Shown here: positions 36,049-46,394 of the stretch, in pieces
Position numbering within the stretch: position 1 is the first letter of the stretch
Layout of the letters: each line of letters starts with the position of its first letter
NCBI RefSeq assembly: GCF_003336675.1
Contig: NZ_QPII01000021.1
Span: 552 to 64,551, forward strand
DNA length: 64,000 nt
Source: Billgrantia montanilacus
GTDB taxonomy: Bacteria > Pseudomonadota > Gammaproteobacteria > Pseudomonadales > Halomonadaceae
Reading direction: 5' to 3'
Position numbers and translations under genes: made by a program
Notes under the pieces: generated by a model
Databases searched by the model: none
The model's input: the letters and a program-made list of their open reading frames with translations, nothing else
What the model was told of the DNA's origin: nothing

Positions 36049-37083
36049 TCAGTCCGCACAGGCCGCCAGGTCGGCCTGCAGCGCCTCCGGATCGGGGAGG
36101 CCTCCCGCCTCCCCGATCACCTCCAGCCGGGAATCCAGCCGCCACACGCTGGGCTCCAGCCTGGCAGCGCCATCGCCACGGTTATAGAGCTTCCAGCCGG
36201 CATCGGTATTCAGCACCCCCTTGACCCGCAGCTCCGGTGACAGCCGATCGAGCACACCGGTCAGACAATCCAGGTCGAAGCGCGTATCCGGGTGCCAGCG
36301 CCACCCCAGCGTGGTGTAGCCCAGCGCCGTTGCCGTCTCGTGTATCGGTTTTCCGCGCTCGGGTCGTGATATCACATCATCCAGCATCACGACCCGCCCT
36401 CTTTCTGCCACGGCTCGCAACCGGTCGTGGGCATCGCTTGCGAGCGGCTCCTCCGTCATGGCGGCATGTCCTTCGCTGTAAAGCAGCCGCGATATCGGCA
36501 GCTGCCCATTCGGCGCCTCGAGGATCCATTTCCTCGCCGGCCAGTGATCGGCTGCATGGCGGTGCGCCGCCTCCACCTGCCCCGACGAAGCCAGGTCCGT
36601 CCTGGTCAGCACCACGGCATCGGCCATGGCCAGCTGGTCGCGAAAAGTCTCGTGCTCCCGCACCCGTGGCTCATCGAGGCGCGCCGGATCGAGCACGACG
36701 ATGATGTCGCGGACATCGAGAATGCCGTGGAAGGCCTCCCCTCGCAGCACATCGAGAAGACCCGCCGGATGCCCCAGGCCAGACGGCTCGACGATCAGCC
36801 GGTCCGGACGATGGCGGTGAAGCAGGTTGACCAGCGTCGCCTGCAGGACGAAGGCCAGCTGGCAGCAGAGACAGCCTCCCGGCAGCCCCTTCACCACCAG
36901 ATCTTCCCGCGCCTGGAACATCGCCTGATCGATCCCAACCTGACCGAATTCGTTGATCAGAATCGCCCAGGTCTCATCCGCTGGCTTCTGGTCGATGAGC
37001 CCACGGATCAGCGTACTCTTGCCGCTACCGAGGAAACCTTTCACCAGATGCACGGGTATCGATTCAAGCGGTGTGCCAGGCAT
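36049..37083 (-). CDS. COG0523 (CobW/YjiA family) GTPase, putative zinc metallochaperone
   Basis: A 344-residue G3E GTPase: P-loop GFLGSGKST near the N-terminus, the metal-binding CxCC in GGCLCCQL, and a C-terminal CobW domain. These proteins deliver metal to client enzymes using GTP. The start is set at ATG 37083, seven bases after GGAGG; an in-frame ATG at 37113 would begin four bases from the Zur-like box and is less likely. The box strongly suggests zinc-responsive control and so zinc as the metal. The client protein is unknown. Confidence 0.85.
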   Translation of the reverse strand: MPGTPLESIPVHLVKGFLGSGKSTLIRGLIDQKPADETWAILINEFGQVGIDQAMFQAREDLVVKGLPGGCLCCQLAFVLQATLVNLLHRHRPDRLIVEPSGLGHPAGLLDVLRGEAFHGILDVRDIIVVLDPARLDEPRVREHETFRDQLAMADAVVLTRTDLASSGQVEAAHRHAADHWPARKWILEAPNGQLPISRLLYSEGHAAMTEEPLASDAHDRLRAVAERGRVVMLDDVISRPERGKPIHETATALGYTTLGWRWHPDTRFDLDCLTGVLDRLSPELRVKGVLNTDAGWKLYNRGDGAARLEPSVWRLDSRLEVIGEAGGLPDPEALQADLAACAD

Positions 37084-37116
37084 CGCTCGCCTCCAGGAAA
37101 ATTCAATCGGCATTAA

Positions 37117-37131
37117 TGTTATATAATAACA
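37117..37131. promoter_or_regulatory. Zur-like box
   Basis: TGTTATATAATAACA fits the gammaproteobacterial Zur consensus TGTTATANTATAACA at 14 of 15 positions, counting the free central base. It lies 34 bases upstream of the chosen COG0523 start and includes AT-rich -10-like sequence on the minus strand. Zur with zinc would repress here, releasing the chaperone under zinc starvation. Confidence 0.72.
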
Positions 37132-37211
37132 CTTGCCGTGTCACTTTTCGCCCATGCCTTTCGTCTGGTCGCCCCGAATATATGCTCAAGATAACGGTAT
37201 AATTCCTGGCA

Positions 37212-37246
37212 AGAAAAAAGCAGGAGGCACCACGCGCCTCCTGCTT
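37212..37246 (-). terminator. Rho-independent terminator of ppiD
   Basis: On the minus strand the ten-base-pair stem AGCAGGAGGC / GCCTCCTGCT with a seven-base loop is followed by a run of six T. It begins 18 bases after the ppiD stop codon. Confidence 0.85.
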
Positions 37247-37262
37247 ATCGGCTCCTCCAGTT

Positions 37263-39080
37263 TCAGCGGCGGTCGATATCCGCCGTCTCACGCAGGTGAG
37301 ACTGGAGCCCTTGAATCGCTGCCTGCCCGCGCAGCTGCTCCGACATCCGAGCCACGAAGTTCTCAACCTGGGTATCCGCTTCGCCCTGCTCGACGCTGTC
37401 CAGGGCGATGAGCACCACCCGATTCTCGTCCGAGGCCTGGCCATAGACGGTCTCACCCTCCTCGGGGTGAGGAAGACGGAACGCCGCCTGCAGCACGGAG
37501 CGCGGGACGTTATCCTGCTGACGCGCGGCGCTCTCGACGCGGCGCCATTCGATATCCAGCTCCTCGCCCTCCCGCAGCAGCTCCACCTGGCTGCGCGCCA
37601 CGTCGAGCAGTGCCTCGCGCTGCTTGCGGCGCTCCACCGCAGCTGTCACGCGATCGCGGACCTCATCGAGGGGAAGCACGGCTGCCTCGCGGTGATCGGC
37701 GACCCGCAACACCATCCTGCGGTCCTGGTCCAGCTCGATGACATCGCTGTTGAACCCGTCCACCAGGACATCGTCACTAAAGGCTTCCTGCATCACGCCA
37801 GGTTCGGAGACCACACCCTCGCCGCCGTCGCGGGATGTCCAATCGCTTTGGTGCAGTTCCAGTTCGAGCTGATCGGCCACGCTGGCAAGGTCATCGGCTG
37901 CAAAACTTTCGTCGATCAGGGTCTGGACCCGGCGGTTGAAGGCATCGCTGACCTCGGACAGCGCCAACTCACGCTGCAACTCTTCACGCATCTCTTCAAG
38001 GGCTGGCTGATCAAGCTCGGTCACCTTCACAAGATGCAGGCCGCTGCTGGTCTCGACGATATCGGAAACCTGCCCGGGAGCGAGGGCAAAGGCGGCATCA
38101 TCGAACGCATCGCCGAAGAACCCGCGACTGATCACGCCCAGGTCGCCCCCCTGCTCGGCGGTCGTCGGATCGTCGGAATAGCGGAGCGCCAGCTCGGCAA
38201 AGTCCTCACCCTCGGCGAGCTGAGCACGAATGCTCTCCAACCGAGAAACGGCTTCCTCACGACTACGCTCATCGTTGAAGCCCACCATGATATGGGACAC
38301 CCGCCGATCCACATCGCGGCCACGCGCCTCCCAGGCGTTGCGAACGTCGTCGTCTGAGATGTCTACGGCCTCTGCCATCTCCTGACGATCGAGAACGACG
38401 TACTCGAGCCGAACCTGCTCGGGACGCCGGTAGCGGTCGGCATTTTCCTCGTAGTAAGCAACAAGGTCCTGTTCGGTGACTTCCACGGGCTCGGCCAGGT
38501 CATCGGCACTCAGCGCATGGTAACGAAAGGTGCGAGCCTGACGCTGCAGGGCCGCCAGGCTCTCTCGCTCACTTTCCAGCGAGAAGTCGCTCATGACGAG
38601 GCCTTGCTGAACCTGCTGACGCTTGAGGTCCACTCGTAGCGCAGCGCGAAACGATGACGGCGTGAAACCGGCGCTTGCCAGGCGGTTGCGGAACAGGTCG
38701 GCATCGAAGCGGCCATTCTGGTTCTGGAATTCCGGTAGCGTGACGATCACCTGGTCAAGCTGCTCGTCGGAGAGGTGCAGGCCGCCATCTTCGGCGAAAG
38801 CCGTCAGCAGTCGTTCACCGATCAGCTCGTCGAGGACCTGACCACGCAGCGCCCGCTCCTGTTCGGGAGGCACCTGGCCAGAACGAATGGCTCGCTGAAC
38901 CTCCATCTCCAGTTCTTGACGGGTAATCGTCTGGCCATTGACCTTGGCTACCTCGTCGCCACCTCCGCCCAACAGGCCTACCAGGGATTCGACCCCGAAC
39001 AAGGCCATGGTCACGACGACGGCTCCGATGATGATCTTCGCGCCCCAACTTCTGGAGCGGTCACGTATACTTTGCAGCAT
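37263..39080 (-). CDS. ppiD: Periplasmic folding chaperone PpiD
   Basis: A 605-residue inner-membrane-anchored protein: one helix at about 16-36, a SurA-like N-terminal chaperone region (about 40-200), one parvulin domain (about 258-355, VSHIMVGFND...GGDLGVISRGFFGDAF) and a long acidic C-terminal region. It helps outer-membrane and secreted proteins as they leave the Sec translocon. Position after hupB matches the conserved lon-hupB-ppiD order. Confidence 0.92.
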   Translation of the reverse strand: MLQSIRDRSRSWGAKIIIGAVVVTMALFGVESLVGLLGGGGDEVAKVNGQTITRQELEMEVQRAIRSGQVPPEQERALRGQVLDELIGERLLTAFAEDGGLHLSDEQLDQVIVTLPEFQNQNGRFDADLFRNRLASAGFTPSSFRAALRVDLKRQQVQQGLVMSDFSLESERESLAALQRQARTFRYHALSADDLAEPVEVTEQDLVAYYEENADRYRRPEQVRLEYVVLDRQEMAEAVDISDDDVRNAWEARGRDVDRRVSHIMVGFNDERSREEAVSRLESIRAQLAEGEDFAELALRYSDDPTTAEQGGDLGVISRGFFGDAFDDAAFALAPGQVSDIVETSSGLHLVKVTELDQPALEEMREELQRELALSEVSDAFNRRVQTLIDESFAADDLASVADQLELELHQSDWTSRDGGEGVVSEPGVMQEAFSDDVLVDGFNSDVIELDQDRRMVLRVADHREAAVLPLDEVRDRVTAAVERRKQREALLDVARSQVELLREGEELDIEWRRVESAARQQDNVPRSVLQAAFRLPHPEEGETVYGQASDENRVVLIALDSVEQGEADTQVENFVARMSEQLRGQAAIQGLQSHLRETADIDRR

Positions 39081-39190
39081 GGAGGCCTCGGCTGATGATT
39101 GTTGGCTGGCTGACGCGCCGTATTATACGGTGACAGAGGCATTCCCACCATGGCCCCCGCCCGATACAGAGCGTAAGCCCATAAAAAAGA

Positions 39191-39216
39191 AGGCGCATCG
39201 CGATAGCGATGCGCCT
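39191..39216. terminator. Bidirectional rho-independent terminator after hupB
   Basis: AGGCGCATCGC-GATA-GCGATGCGCCT, a perfect eleven-base-pair stem. On the minus strand it is followed by CTTCTTTTTT, ending the hupB transcript 64 bases after its stop; on the plus strand GATTTTTT follows. It separates hupB from ppiD, so ppiD needs its own promoter. Confidence 0.85.
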
Positions 39217-39280
39217 GATTTTTTGCTGCCGATGATGGCCTGCGTGAGCCGACGACCCGCGGCGCAAATATCCCGCTGAC

Positions 39281-39553
39281 TCAGTTCACGGAGTCCTTGA
39301 GCGCCTTGCCAGCCTTGAAGGACGGCACCTTGGCTGCGCTGATCTGGATCGGCTCGCCGGTCTGAGGGTTACGCCCGGTACGCGCGGCGCGCTCCTTGAC
39401 GGAAAAAGTACCAAAGCCCACCAGGGAGACGGTTTCACCGCTCTTAAGACTCTCGGTGACGGTGTCGACCATGGCATCCAATGCACGAGTCGCGGCGGCC
39501 TTGGGAATATCGGCAGACGCGGCGATGGCTTCGATCAGCTCGGATTTGTTCAC
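39281..39553 (-). CDS. hupB: DNA-binding protein HU-beta
   Basis: A 90-residue HU protein that bends and compacts DNA. The HU signature [22 protein letters not shown] (about 46-67, including the DNA-arm Pro in RNPQTG) and the dimer-forming helices are intact. It has its own strong promoter and terminator. Confidence 0.96.
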   Translation of the reverse strand: MNKSELIEAIAASADIPKAAATRALDAMVDTVTESLKSGETVSLVGFGTFSVKERAARTGRNPQTGEPIQISAAKVPSFKAGKALKDSVN

Positions 39554-39634
39554 ACTTCACCCCTTGACTATTTCAGTAAATGGCTCTAATCGGCGCACCT
39601 TTCGCCTGGCAACACGATCACAGCATGGCAGCAG

Positions 39635-39664
39635 TTTATAGCAATGCAGCAAAAGACGTGTCAA
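39635..39664 (-). promoter_or_regulatory. Strong sigma70 promoter for hupB
   Basis: On the minus strand a consensus TTGACA (39664-39659) and TATAAA (39640-39635) are 18 bases apart. The transcript would start near 39628, giving a leader of about 75 bases before hupB. Confidence 0.75.
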
Positions 39665-39684
39665 GCAACTTACAGCGCCAAACC

Positions 39685-39718
39685 GCGTCATACCGGGGTT
39701 TTTCTCCCAGCATGACGC
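39685..39718 (-). terminator. Possible terminator hairpin after lon
   Basis: GCGTCAT (39685-39691) pairs with ATGACGC (39712-39718), with an inner GGG/CCC pairing around a TTTTT loop. It sits just beyond the lon stop but has no T-tract. Confidence 0.4.
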
Positions 39719-39728
39719 TAAAATATCG

Positions 39729-42134
39729 TTAATGCGTGCTGATCATTGAGGTGGATGCTGCAGAATCATCCGTTCGGGAATCCTCACTCTTGGGGCCAGA
39801 CCTTTCAGCCAGAGCCGCCTCAAGCACCTCATCGATCCAGCGGACGGGCCGGATATCCAGTGCATCCTTGATGTTATCCGGCACCTCTTTGAGATCCCGT
39901 CGGTTCTCTTCCGGAATGAGCACGATCTTTATACCACCGCGCCGCGCAGCCAGCAATTTCTCCTTCAACCCCCCGATCGGCATCACCTCGCCTCGCAGGT
40001 TGACCTCCCCCGTCATCGCCAAGTCACAACGGATCGGTCGAGCAGTGTAGGCAGAGACCATCGCAGTCACCATCGCAATGCCGGCACTCGGGCCATCCTT
40101 GGGTGTGGCACCCTCAGGAACGTGGATATGAAGATCCTCCTTCTCGAAGCGCTCCGGATCGATACCAAGCGCATCGGCACGGGCACGCACCACGGTGTGA
40201 GCGGCGCTCACCGACTCCTTCATGACATCACCCAGTGAGCCGGTCTTGTTGATGCGCCCCTTGCCCCGGGTGACGACCGACTCGATATTGAGCAGCTCGC
40301 CACCGACCGATGTCCATGCCAGGCCGGTGACCCGTCCCACCTGGTCCTCCATGTCGGCAAGACCGTAGCTGTAGCGGCGCACACCCGCGTACTGCTCGAT
40401 GTCGGCCGCGCTCAGTGCCACCGGCGCCAGGGCACCCTGCCCCTGCTGTTCCAGCCGCTGACGCAACACCTTGCGGCACACCTTGGCTATCTGGCGCTCA
40501 AGCTCGCGAACGCCGGCCTCGCGTGAATAGTAGCGAATCAGCTCGAGCAGCGCGTCGTCGGCAAAGCTCAGCTCGTCTTCCTTGAAGCCATTGGCCTTGA
40601 GCTGCTTGGCAACCAGGTAGCGACGCGCGATGGCGAGTTTCTCGTCCTCGGTGTAGCCGGGTAGACGTATGATCTCCATGCGGTCCAGCAGAGGCCCCGG
40701 GATGTTCATGGAGTTGGCGGTACAGATGAACATCACGTCTGACAGGTCGTAGTCCAGCTCGAGGTAGTGATCGTTGAACTTGTCGTTCTGCTCCGGATCA
40801 AGCACCTCGAGCAGGGCGGATGCCGGATCGCCGCGATGATCCATGCCGATCTTGTCGACTTCGTCGAGCAGGAAGAGCGGATTCCTGACGCCCGCCTTGC
40901 TCATGCGCTGGACCAGCTTACCCGGCAGCGAGCCAATATAGGTGCGACGGTGGCCGCGAATCTCGGACTCGTCACGCACCCCACCCAGCGCCAGACGCAC
41001 GTACTTGCGGTTGGTGGCACGGGCGATCGACTGCCCCAGCGAGGTCTTGCCCACTCCGGGCGGGCCGACCAGGCAGAGCACCGGGCCCTTTAGCTTCTTG
41101 ACCCGCTTCTGCACGGCGAGGTATTCGAGAATTCGCTCCTTCACCTCGTCCAGGCCATAGTGGTCTTCGTCCAATACCTTGTGCGCATGCACCAGATCAT
41201 GCTTGACCCGGGTGCGCTTCTTCCAGGGCACGGCGACCAGCCAATCGAGATAGGAGCGCACCACCGTGGCCTCGGCCGAGTTGGGCGACATCATCTTTAG
41301 CTTGCCCAGCTCCTGCAGCGCCTTCTCGCGGGCCTCCTGCGGCATGCCCGACTCTTCGATCGCCGCCTCGTACTTCTCAGCCTCATTGGGCACGTTCTCG
41401 AGCTCGCCCATCTCCTTCTGGATGGCCTTCATCTGCTCGTTGAGATAGTACTCGCGCTGGGATTTCTCCATCTGGTCCTTGACCCGGGAGCGGATGCGCT
41501 TCTCGACCTGCAGCAGGTCGATTTCCGACTCGATCAGCGCCATCAGGTGCTCGATGCGGTCACGAACCCGATCCATCTCCAGCAGTTGCTGCTTGTCGCC
41601 GATCTTGAGCGACAGGTGGGCACAGACCGTATCGACCAGACGACTCGGGTCCTCGATCCCGGACAGGGAGTTGAGCACTTCATTGGGGACTTTCTTGGAA
41701 AGCTTGACGTACTGTTCGAACTGGTTGAGCAGCACCCGTACCAGGGCCTCCTGCTCACGCTCGGAGAGCGGCTCGCTGTCACGCAGCACCGCCTCGGCCA
41801 GGCTGTAACCCTGATCGGTATGGTGCACCTCGCGGAGATCGGCACGGGAGGTGCCCTCGATCAGCACCTTGACGGTGCCGTCGGGCAGCTTGAGCAGCTG
41901 CATGATCTCAGCCACGGTGCCGATGCCGAAGAGATCCTCGGTGCCAGGATCGTCCTGGCCGGCTTCACGCTGGGCCACAAGCAGAACACGCTTGTCGGCC
42001 GCCATGGCCGCATCCAGTGCCTGGATGGACTTCTCCCGTCCAACGAACAGCGGTATCACCATCTGCGGATAGACAACGACATCGCGCAGTGGAAGAAGGG
42101 GCAGACTCAGGGTCTGATCGGCGTTCTGCTGCAT
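39729..42134 (-). CDS. lon: ATP-dependent Lon protease
   Basis: An 801-residue homo-oligomeric AAA+ serine protease degrading misfolded and regulatory proteins. N-terminal substrate-binding domain (about 10-205), helical region, Walker [10 protein letters not shown] near 355, and a C-terminal protease domain with the catalytic Ser in KDGPSAG near 676 and a following Lys. Length is close to E. coli Lon (784), with a polar C-terminal tail. It follows clpX with a heat-shock-like promoter in the gap. Confidence 0.97.
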   Translation of the reverse strand: MQQNADQTLSLPLLPLRDVVVYPQMVIPLFVGREKSIQALDAAMAADKRVLLVAQREAGQDDPGTEDLFGIGTVAEIMQLLKLPDGTVKVLIEGTSRADLREVHHTDQGYSLAEAVLRDSEPLSEREQEALVRVLLNQFEQYVKLSKKVPNEVLNSLSGIEDPSRLVDTVCAHLSLKIGDKQQLLEMDRVRDRIEHLMALIESEIDLLQVEKRIRSRVKDQMEKSQREYYLNEQMKAIQKEMGELENVPNEAEKYEAAIEESGMPQEAREKALQELGKLKMMSPNSAEATVVRSYLDWLVAVPWKKRTRVKHDLVHAHKVLDEDHYGLDEVKERILEYLAVQKRVKKLKGPVLCLVGPPGVGKTSLGQSIARATNRKYVRLALGGVRDESEIRGHRRTYIGSLPGKLVQRMSKAGVRNPLFLLDEVDKIGMDHRGDPASALLEVLDPEQNDKFNDHYLELDYDLSDVMFICTANSMNIPGPLLDRMEIIRLPGYTEDEKLAIARRYLVAKQLKANGFKEDELSFADDALLELIRYYSREAGVRELERQIAKVCRKVLRQRLEQQGQGALAPVALSAADIEQYAGVRRYSYGLADMEDQVGRVTGLAWTSVGGELLNIESVVTRGKGRINKTGSLGDVMKESVSAAHTVVRARADALGIDPERFEKEDLHIHVPEGATPKDGPSAGIAMVTAMVSAYTARPIRCDLAMTGEVNLRGEVMPIGGLKEKLLAARRGGIKIVLIPEENRRDLKEVPDNIKDALDIRPVRWIDEVLEAALAERSGPKSEDSRTDDSAASTSMISTH

Positions 42135-42173
42135 CGCAGACGTTCCTCAAACGAATCGGGTGGATACAGAAGG

Positions 42174-42202
42174 GAATGGGGGCGCAGCGCCCCCATTGCA
42201 AG
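42174..42202 (-). promoter_or_regulatory. Sigma32-like heat-shock promoter for lon
   Basis: On the minus strand CTTGCAA (42202-42196) and CCCCATTC (42181-42174) are 14 bases apart, close to the sigma32 consensus CTTGAA-N13-15-CCCCATnT. The spacer and -10 coincide with a perfect eleven-base-arm palindrome (AATGGGGGCGC-A-GCGCCCCCATT, 42175-42197). lon is a heat-shock gene in related bacteria. Confidence 0.6.
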
Positions 42203-42227
42203 GGAGAGCGCAGGTAACAGACAGCCA

Positions 42228-42251
42228 AAGGGGTCGCTCAAGCGACCCCTT
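42228..42251 (-). terminator. Hairpin downstream of clpX
   Basis: AAGGGGTCGC-TCAA-GCGACCCCTT, a perfect ten-base-pair stem 40 bases after the clpX stop. On the minus strand only a short CTTT tract follows, so it is at best a partial terminator before the lon promoter. Confidence 0.5.
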
Positions 42252-42290
42252 CCACTGGCATGAGCATCGGCCGGGATTACCCGCCGTGCT

Positions 42291-43568
42291 TCAGCCGTCG
42301 GTGCCGTCGACCCGCTGGTCCTGCTGCGAATAGATCAGCAGCGGCTCGCTCTCGCCGGCAATGACCGTGGCATCTATCACCACCTTGGTCACCCCTTCCA
42401 TAGAGGGAATCTCGTACATGGTGTCGAGCAATACCGACTCGAGGATGGAGCGCAGCCCACGGGCCCCCGTCTTGCGGGTCATGGCCTTGACCGCCACGGC
42501 ACGCAGGGCGTCCTCGCGGAACTCCAGCTCCACCCCTTCCATGTCGAACAGACGCGCATACTGCTTGGCCAGGGAGTTTTTCGGCTCGGTAAGAATCTGG
42601 ACCAGCGCATCCTCACTCAGCTCGGTCAAGGTGGCAATGACCGGCAGGCGCCCGACAAACTCGGGAATGAGGCCGAACTTGACCAGATCCTCAGGCTCGA
42701 CATCGGCAAGCAAGGCGCCAACGCCCTTCGCCTCGTCCTTGCTCTTCACCGTGGCATTGAAACCGATACCGCCCTTCTCGGCGCGATCGCGGATCACCTT
42801 GTCCAGGCCGGCAAAGGCACCGCCGACAATGAACAGGATATTGCCCGTATCCACCTGCAGGAACTCCTGCTGAGGATGCTTGCGGCCACCCTGTGGCGGT
42901 ACGGAAGCCGTGGTGCCCTCGATCAGCTTCAGCAGCGCCTGCTGCACGCCCTCGCCCGAGACATCTCGGGTGATGGAGGGGTTGTCCGACTTGCGCGAGA
43001 TCTTGTCGATCTCGTCGATGTAGACGATGCCACGCTGGGCCTTCTCCACATCGTAGTCGCACTTCTGCAGCAGCTTCTGGATGATGTTCTCGACGTCCTC
43101 GCCGACGTAACCCGCCTCGGTAAGCGTGGTGGCGTCCGCGATGGTGAACGGCACATTGAGCAGCCGCGCCATGGTTTCGGCCAGCAGAGTCTTGCCGCTA
43201 CCGGTGGGGCCAATGAGCAGGATGTTGGACTTGCCCAACTCCACGTCGTCGCCCTTGATACCGGCGCGAAGGCGCTTGTAGTGATTGTAGACGGCTACGG
43301 ACAGCACCGTCTTGGCGCGGTCCTGGCCGATGACGTAATCGTCCAGGGTGCGACGAATCTCGCGGGGAACGGGCAACCGCTCCTCATCGCTCTCGGCGTC
43401 GGCATCGAGAACTTCCTCGCGAATGATGTCGTTACAGAGATCGACACACTCGTCGCAGATATACACGGACGGGCCTGCAATCAGCTTGCGCACTTCATTC
43501 TGGTTCTTGCCACAGAACGAGCAGTACAGCAGCTTGCCGCCCTCGTCCTTGCCTTTGCCGTCGGCCAT
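42291..43568 (-). CDS. clpX: ClpX ATPase subunit of ClpXP protease
   Basis: A 425-residue AAA+ unfoldase. The N-terminal C4 zinc finger uses Cys16, Cys19, Cys38 and Cys41; Walker A is GPTGSGKT near 119; the ClpP-docking IGF-type loop is near 270; pore-loop GYVGED near 152. It feeds unfolded proteins to ClpP, whose gene lies 75 bases upstream in the same direction. Confidence 0.97.
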   Translation of the reverse strand: MADGKGKDEGGKLLYCSFCGKNQNEVRKLIAGPSVYICDECVDLCNDIIREEVLDADAESDEERLPVPREIRRTLDDYVIGQDRAKTVLSVAVYNHYKRLRAGIKGDDVELGKSNILLIGPTGSGKTLLAETMARLLNVPFTIADATTLTEAGYVGEDVENIIQKLLQKCDYDVEKAQRGIVYIDEIDKISRKSDNPSITRDVSGEGVQQALLKLIEGTTASVPPQGGRKHPQQEFLQVDTGNILFIVGGAFAGLDKVIRDRAEKGGIGFNATVKSKDEAKGVGALLADVEPEDLVKFGLIPEFVGRLPVIATLTELSEDALVQILTEPKNSLAKQYARLFDMEGVELEFREDALRAVAVKAMTRKTGARGLRSILESVLLDTMYEIPSMEGVTKVVIDATVIAGESEPLLIYSQQDQRVDGTDG

Positions 43569-43643
43569 TCGCGTACCTCTGTCGCTTCGGCGGCCTGAAG
43601 CCGCCGGTTGTCACGTGTGAAGGGCGTGTATCGAATCACGCTA

Positions 43644-44264
<621 letters not shown>

Positions 44265-44307
44265 CAGTGTGATGTCCTTGCATCCGATGAATGGAAGCGT
44301 AATACCC

Positions 44308-44344
44308 CCTTCCGGTACCTGCCAGTCTCGACAGCGCCGGAAGG
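44308..44344 (-). terminator. Hairpin between tig and clpP
   Basis: CCTTCCGG (44308-44315) pairs with CCGGAAGG (44337-44344), with an inner CTG/CAG. It lacks a T-tract and probably limits rather than stops readthrough from tig. Confidence 0.4.
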
Positions 44345-44360
44345 GTCAGCCGGCTTGGGT

Positions 44361-45731
44361 TCAGCTCTTGGCTTCCTGACCTTCTTCGGCCTCGGCCTCG
44401 CTGGCAGCTTCGTCGTCCTGCTCGGCCTGCTGCTGTGCAGCGGCCAGGGCCTGCTGGTAGCTCATTTCGACGTCCTTGACGGTCGCCTGTTCCAGCAGCT
44501 TGTCAACCGCCTTCTCTTCGAGGATGGCTGACTTGACCTGGGTCTTCAGCTGCTCGTTACTCATGTAGTACTCGACCACCTGCTGCGGGTCCTGGTACTG
44601 CTCGGCCAGTTCCTCGACCTTGGTGCGAATCTCGTCATCAGTGGCATCGAGCTCACTGGACTTGATCACTTCAGCCAGCAGCAGGCCGACCTGGACGCGC
44701 CCCTTGGCCTGTTCGGCAAAGAGCTCGTTGGGCAGCTGGGAAACGTCGAAGTCCTCACCCAGGCCGAACTGCTGGGCCGCCTGGCGCTTGAGCGCATCGG
44801 TCTCCTGCTGCACTAGTGCCTGGGGCACCGGCACGTCGTTGGCTTTCTTCAGCGCATCGAGCACCTGTTGCTTGACGCGGTTATCGACGGCCTGCTTCGC
44901 TTCGCGCGCCATGTTCTTGCGCACTTCGGCACGAAACTTCTCGATATCGCCGTCTTCCACACCGAAGCGCTTGATGAATTCCTCGTCGATCTCGGGCAGG
45001 GCCTGGCCCTTCACCGCATGGACCTTGACCTTGAAGGTGGCTTCCTGACCGGCCAGCTGCTCGGCCTGATAATCCTCCGGGAAGGTGACCTTGATCTCCT
45101 TCTCGTCGCCAGCCTTGGCACCCTCCAGCTGTGCTTCGAAGCCGGGGATGAAATTGCCGGAACCCAGCACCAGGTCGTGGCCCTCGGCGCTGCCGCCCTC
45201 GAAGGGCTCATCGCCCAGGAAGCCCTGGAAGTCGATCTTCACCTGGTCGCCTTCCTCGGCGACGCGGTCGACTTCCTCCCAGGAAGCGTTCTGCTTGCGC
45301 AGCGTCTCGACCATCTCCTCGAGATCGGCATCGGTCACGTCAACGACCGGACGCTCGACCTCGACATCGTCGATGGAGGCCAGCTCGATCTCGGGGTAGA
45401 CCTCGAGATTGGCCACGAACTCCAGGTCCTTGCCCGCTTCGTTTACCCGGGGCTCGATGCTGGGGAAACCGGCGGGGTTGAGGTTCTCTTCCGAGATGGC
45501 CTTGACGTAACGCTCGCGCATCACTTCGCCCACCACTTCATCGCGCACGTCGCGACCGTAACGCTGACGCACCACCGCCATGGGCACACGCCCTTTGCGG
45601 AAGCCGTTCAGGCGCACGTTCTTCGCAGTGTCCTTGAGGCGAGCCTCGACGGCTTCGTCGACCTCGGCCGCTGGCACCTGAAACGTGACACGGCGCTCGA
45701 TCTGGGAAGGCGTTTCGACGGAAACTTGCAT
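44361..45731 (-). CDS. tig: Trigger factor chaperone
   Basis: A 456-residue ribosome-bound chaperone and prolyl isomerase. The ribosome-binding signature is GFRKGRVPMAVV (about 44-55), the FKBP domain is at about 160-245 (GDQVKIDFQGFLGDEPFEGG), and the C-terminal arms follow. The last ~30 residues are rich in Glu, Asp, Ala and Gln, longer than E. coli tig (432), an acidic tail typical of halophile proteins. TAGAGGA precedes the start. The 321-base gap upstream (45732-46052) holds no gene that I can see; it must carry the tig promoter and leader. Confidence 0.96.
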   Translation of the reverse strand: MQVSVETPSQIERRVTFQVPAAEVDEAVEARLKDTAKNVRLNGFRKGRVPMAVVRQRYGRDVRDEVVGEVMRERYVKAISEENLNPAGFPSIEPRVNEAGKDLEFVANLEVYPEIELASIDDVEVERPVVDVTDADLEEMVETLRKQNASWEEVDRVAEEGDQVKIDFQGFLGDEPFEGGSAEGHDLVLGSGNFIPGFEAQLEGAKAGDEKEIKVTFPEDYQAEQLAGQEATFKVKVHAVKGQALPEIDEEFIKRFGVEDGDIEKFRAEVRKNMAREAKQAVDNRVKQQVLDALKKANDVPVPQALVQQETDALKRQAAQQFGLGEDFDVSQLPNELFAEQAKGRVQVGLLLAEVIKSSELDATDDEIRTKVEELAEQYQDPQQVVEYYMSNEQLKTQVKSAILEEKAVDKLLEQATVKDVEMSYQQALAAAQQQAEQDDEAASEAEAEEGQEAKS

Positions 45732-46052
45732 GAATAGTCCTCTACCGACTGGGGGCGTTCAGTTGAAAGCGTGGAAGGTCAAAAGAGAGATTCTAAGAAT
45801 CCCGGCCTGCGCTGGCAAGCGCCATGCCCATAGGATTGGGGCATCAGGATAGATTACAAGGGGCCGGCGGCAATCGACATAGGCAAACGATGGCCTGACT
45901 ACCGACAATGGCAAACGATCCGGAGATGGCGCTGCGGGAGACAGACACACGGAAAAAGGCTGGCGCAAGCGCCGACACAAGAGCTGGAGAGCGAGAAACA
46001 AAGAACGAAAATCAGAAGGAACGAGCGGAGTAACGATCTGGTCAGGTGGCAA

Positions 46053-46128
46053 TGGGGTGGATGATGGGGATCGAACCCACGACAGCCGGAACCACAATCC
46101 GGGGCTCTACCACTGAGCTACATCCACC
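46053..46128 (-). tRNA. hisR: tRNA-His(GTG), copy 2
   Basis: A cloverleaf on the minus strand: acceptor GTGGATG/CATCCAC with the extra 5' G typical of tRNA-His, anticodon loop TTGTGGT (anticodon GTG), and encoded CCA end. It is identical to the copy at 46165-46240, separated by a 36-base spacer. Confidence 0.95.
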
Positions 46129-46164
46129 ACTGCAAGCACCACTTCAATATCTGAAGCATCGATA

Positions 46165-46240
46165 TGGGGTGGATGATGGGGATCGAACCCACGACAGCCG
46201 GAACCACAATCCGGGGCTCTACCACTGAGCTACATCCACC
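46165..46240 (-). tRNA. hisR: tRNA-His(GTG), copy 1
   Basis: Same 76-base sequence as the neighbouring copy: extra 5' G, anticodon GTG, encoded CCA. Tandem duplication of the single histidine tRNA gene usual at this locus. Confidence 0.95.
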
Positions 46241-46290
46241 ATAACGATGACTCGAACTACTGGCACCGCGCTTCCGGCGCCTTTCTTGCC

Positions 46291-46366
46291 CAGACAATCT
46301 TACCCAGGCAATCTTGCTCAGACAATCCTGTCTCGGCGTCTCAGACGATCCCGCCTCAGACGATCA
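46291..46366. repeat. Degenerate CAGRCRATC repeats in the tRNA operon
   Basis: Five copies of CAGRCRATCY begin at 46291, 46305, 46319, 46342 and 46357, with spacings of 14-15 and one of 23 bases. They lie in the spacer between tRNA-Arg and tRNA-His and would be transcribed with the tRNA precursor. Possibly simple slippage; no function known. Confidence 0.5.
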
Positions 46367-46394
46367 GGAACAGTCACTGCCACAACATGCCGCA

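Noticed and set aside
45732-46052. Purine-rich stretch upstream of tig as a possible small RNA
   Set aside because: No terminator or clear promoter pair frames it; it is more simply the tig leader and tRNA 3' flank.
46046-46228. A small ORF across the tRNA-His pair
   Set aside because: It reads through two tRNA genes; the repeated peptide is just the duplicated tRNA sequence.
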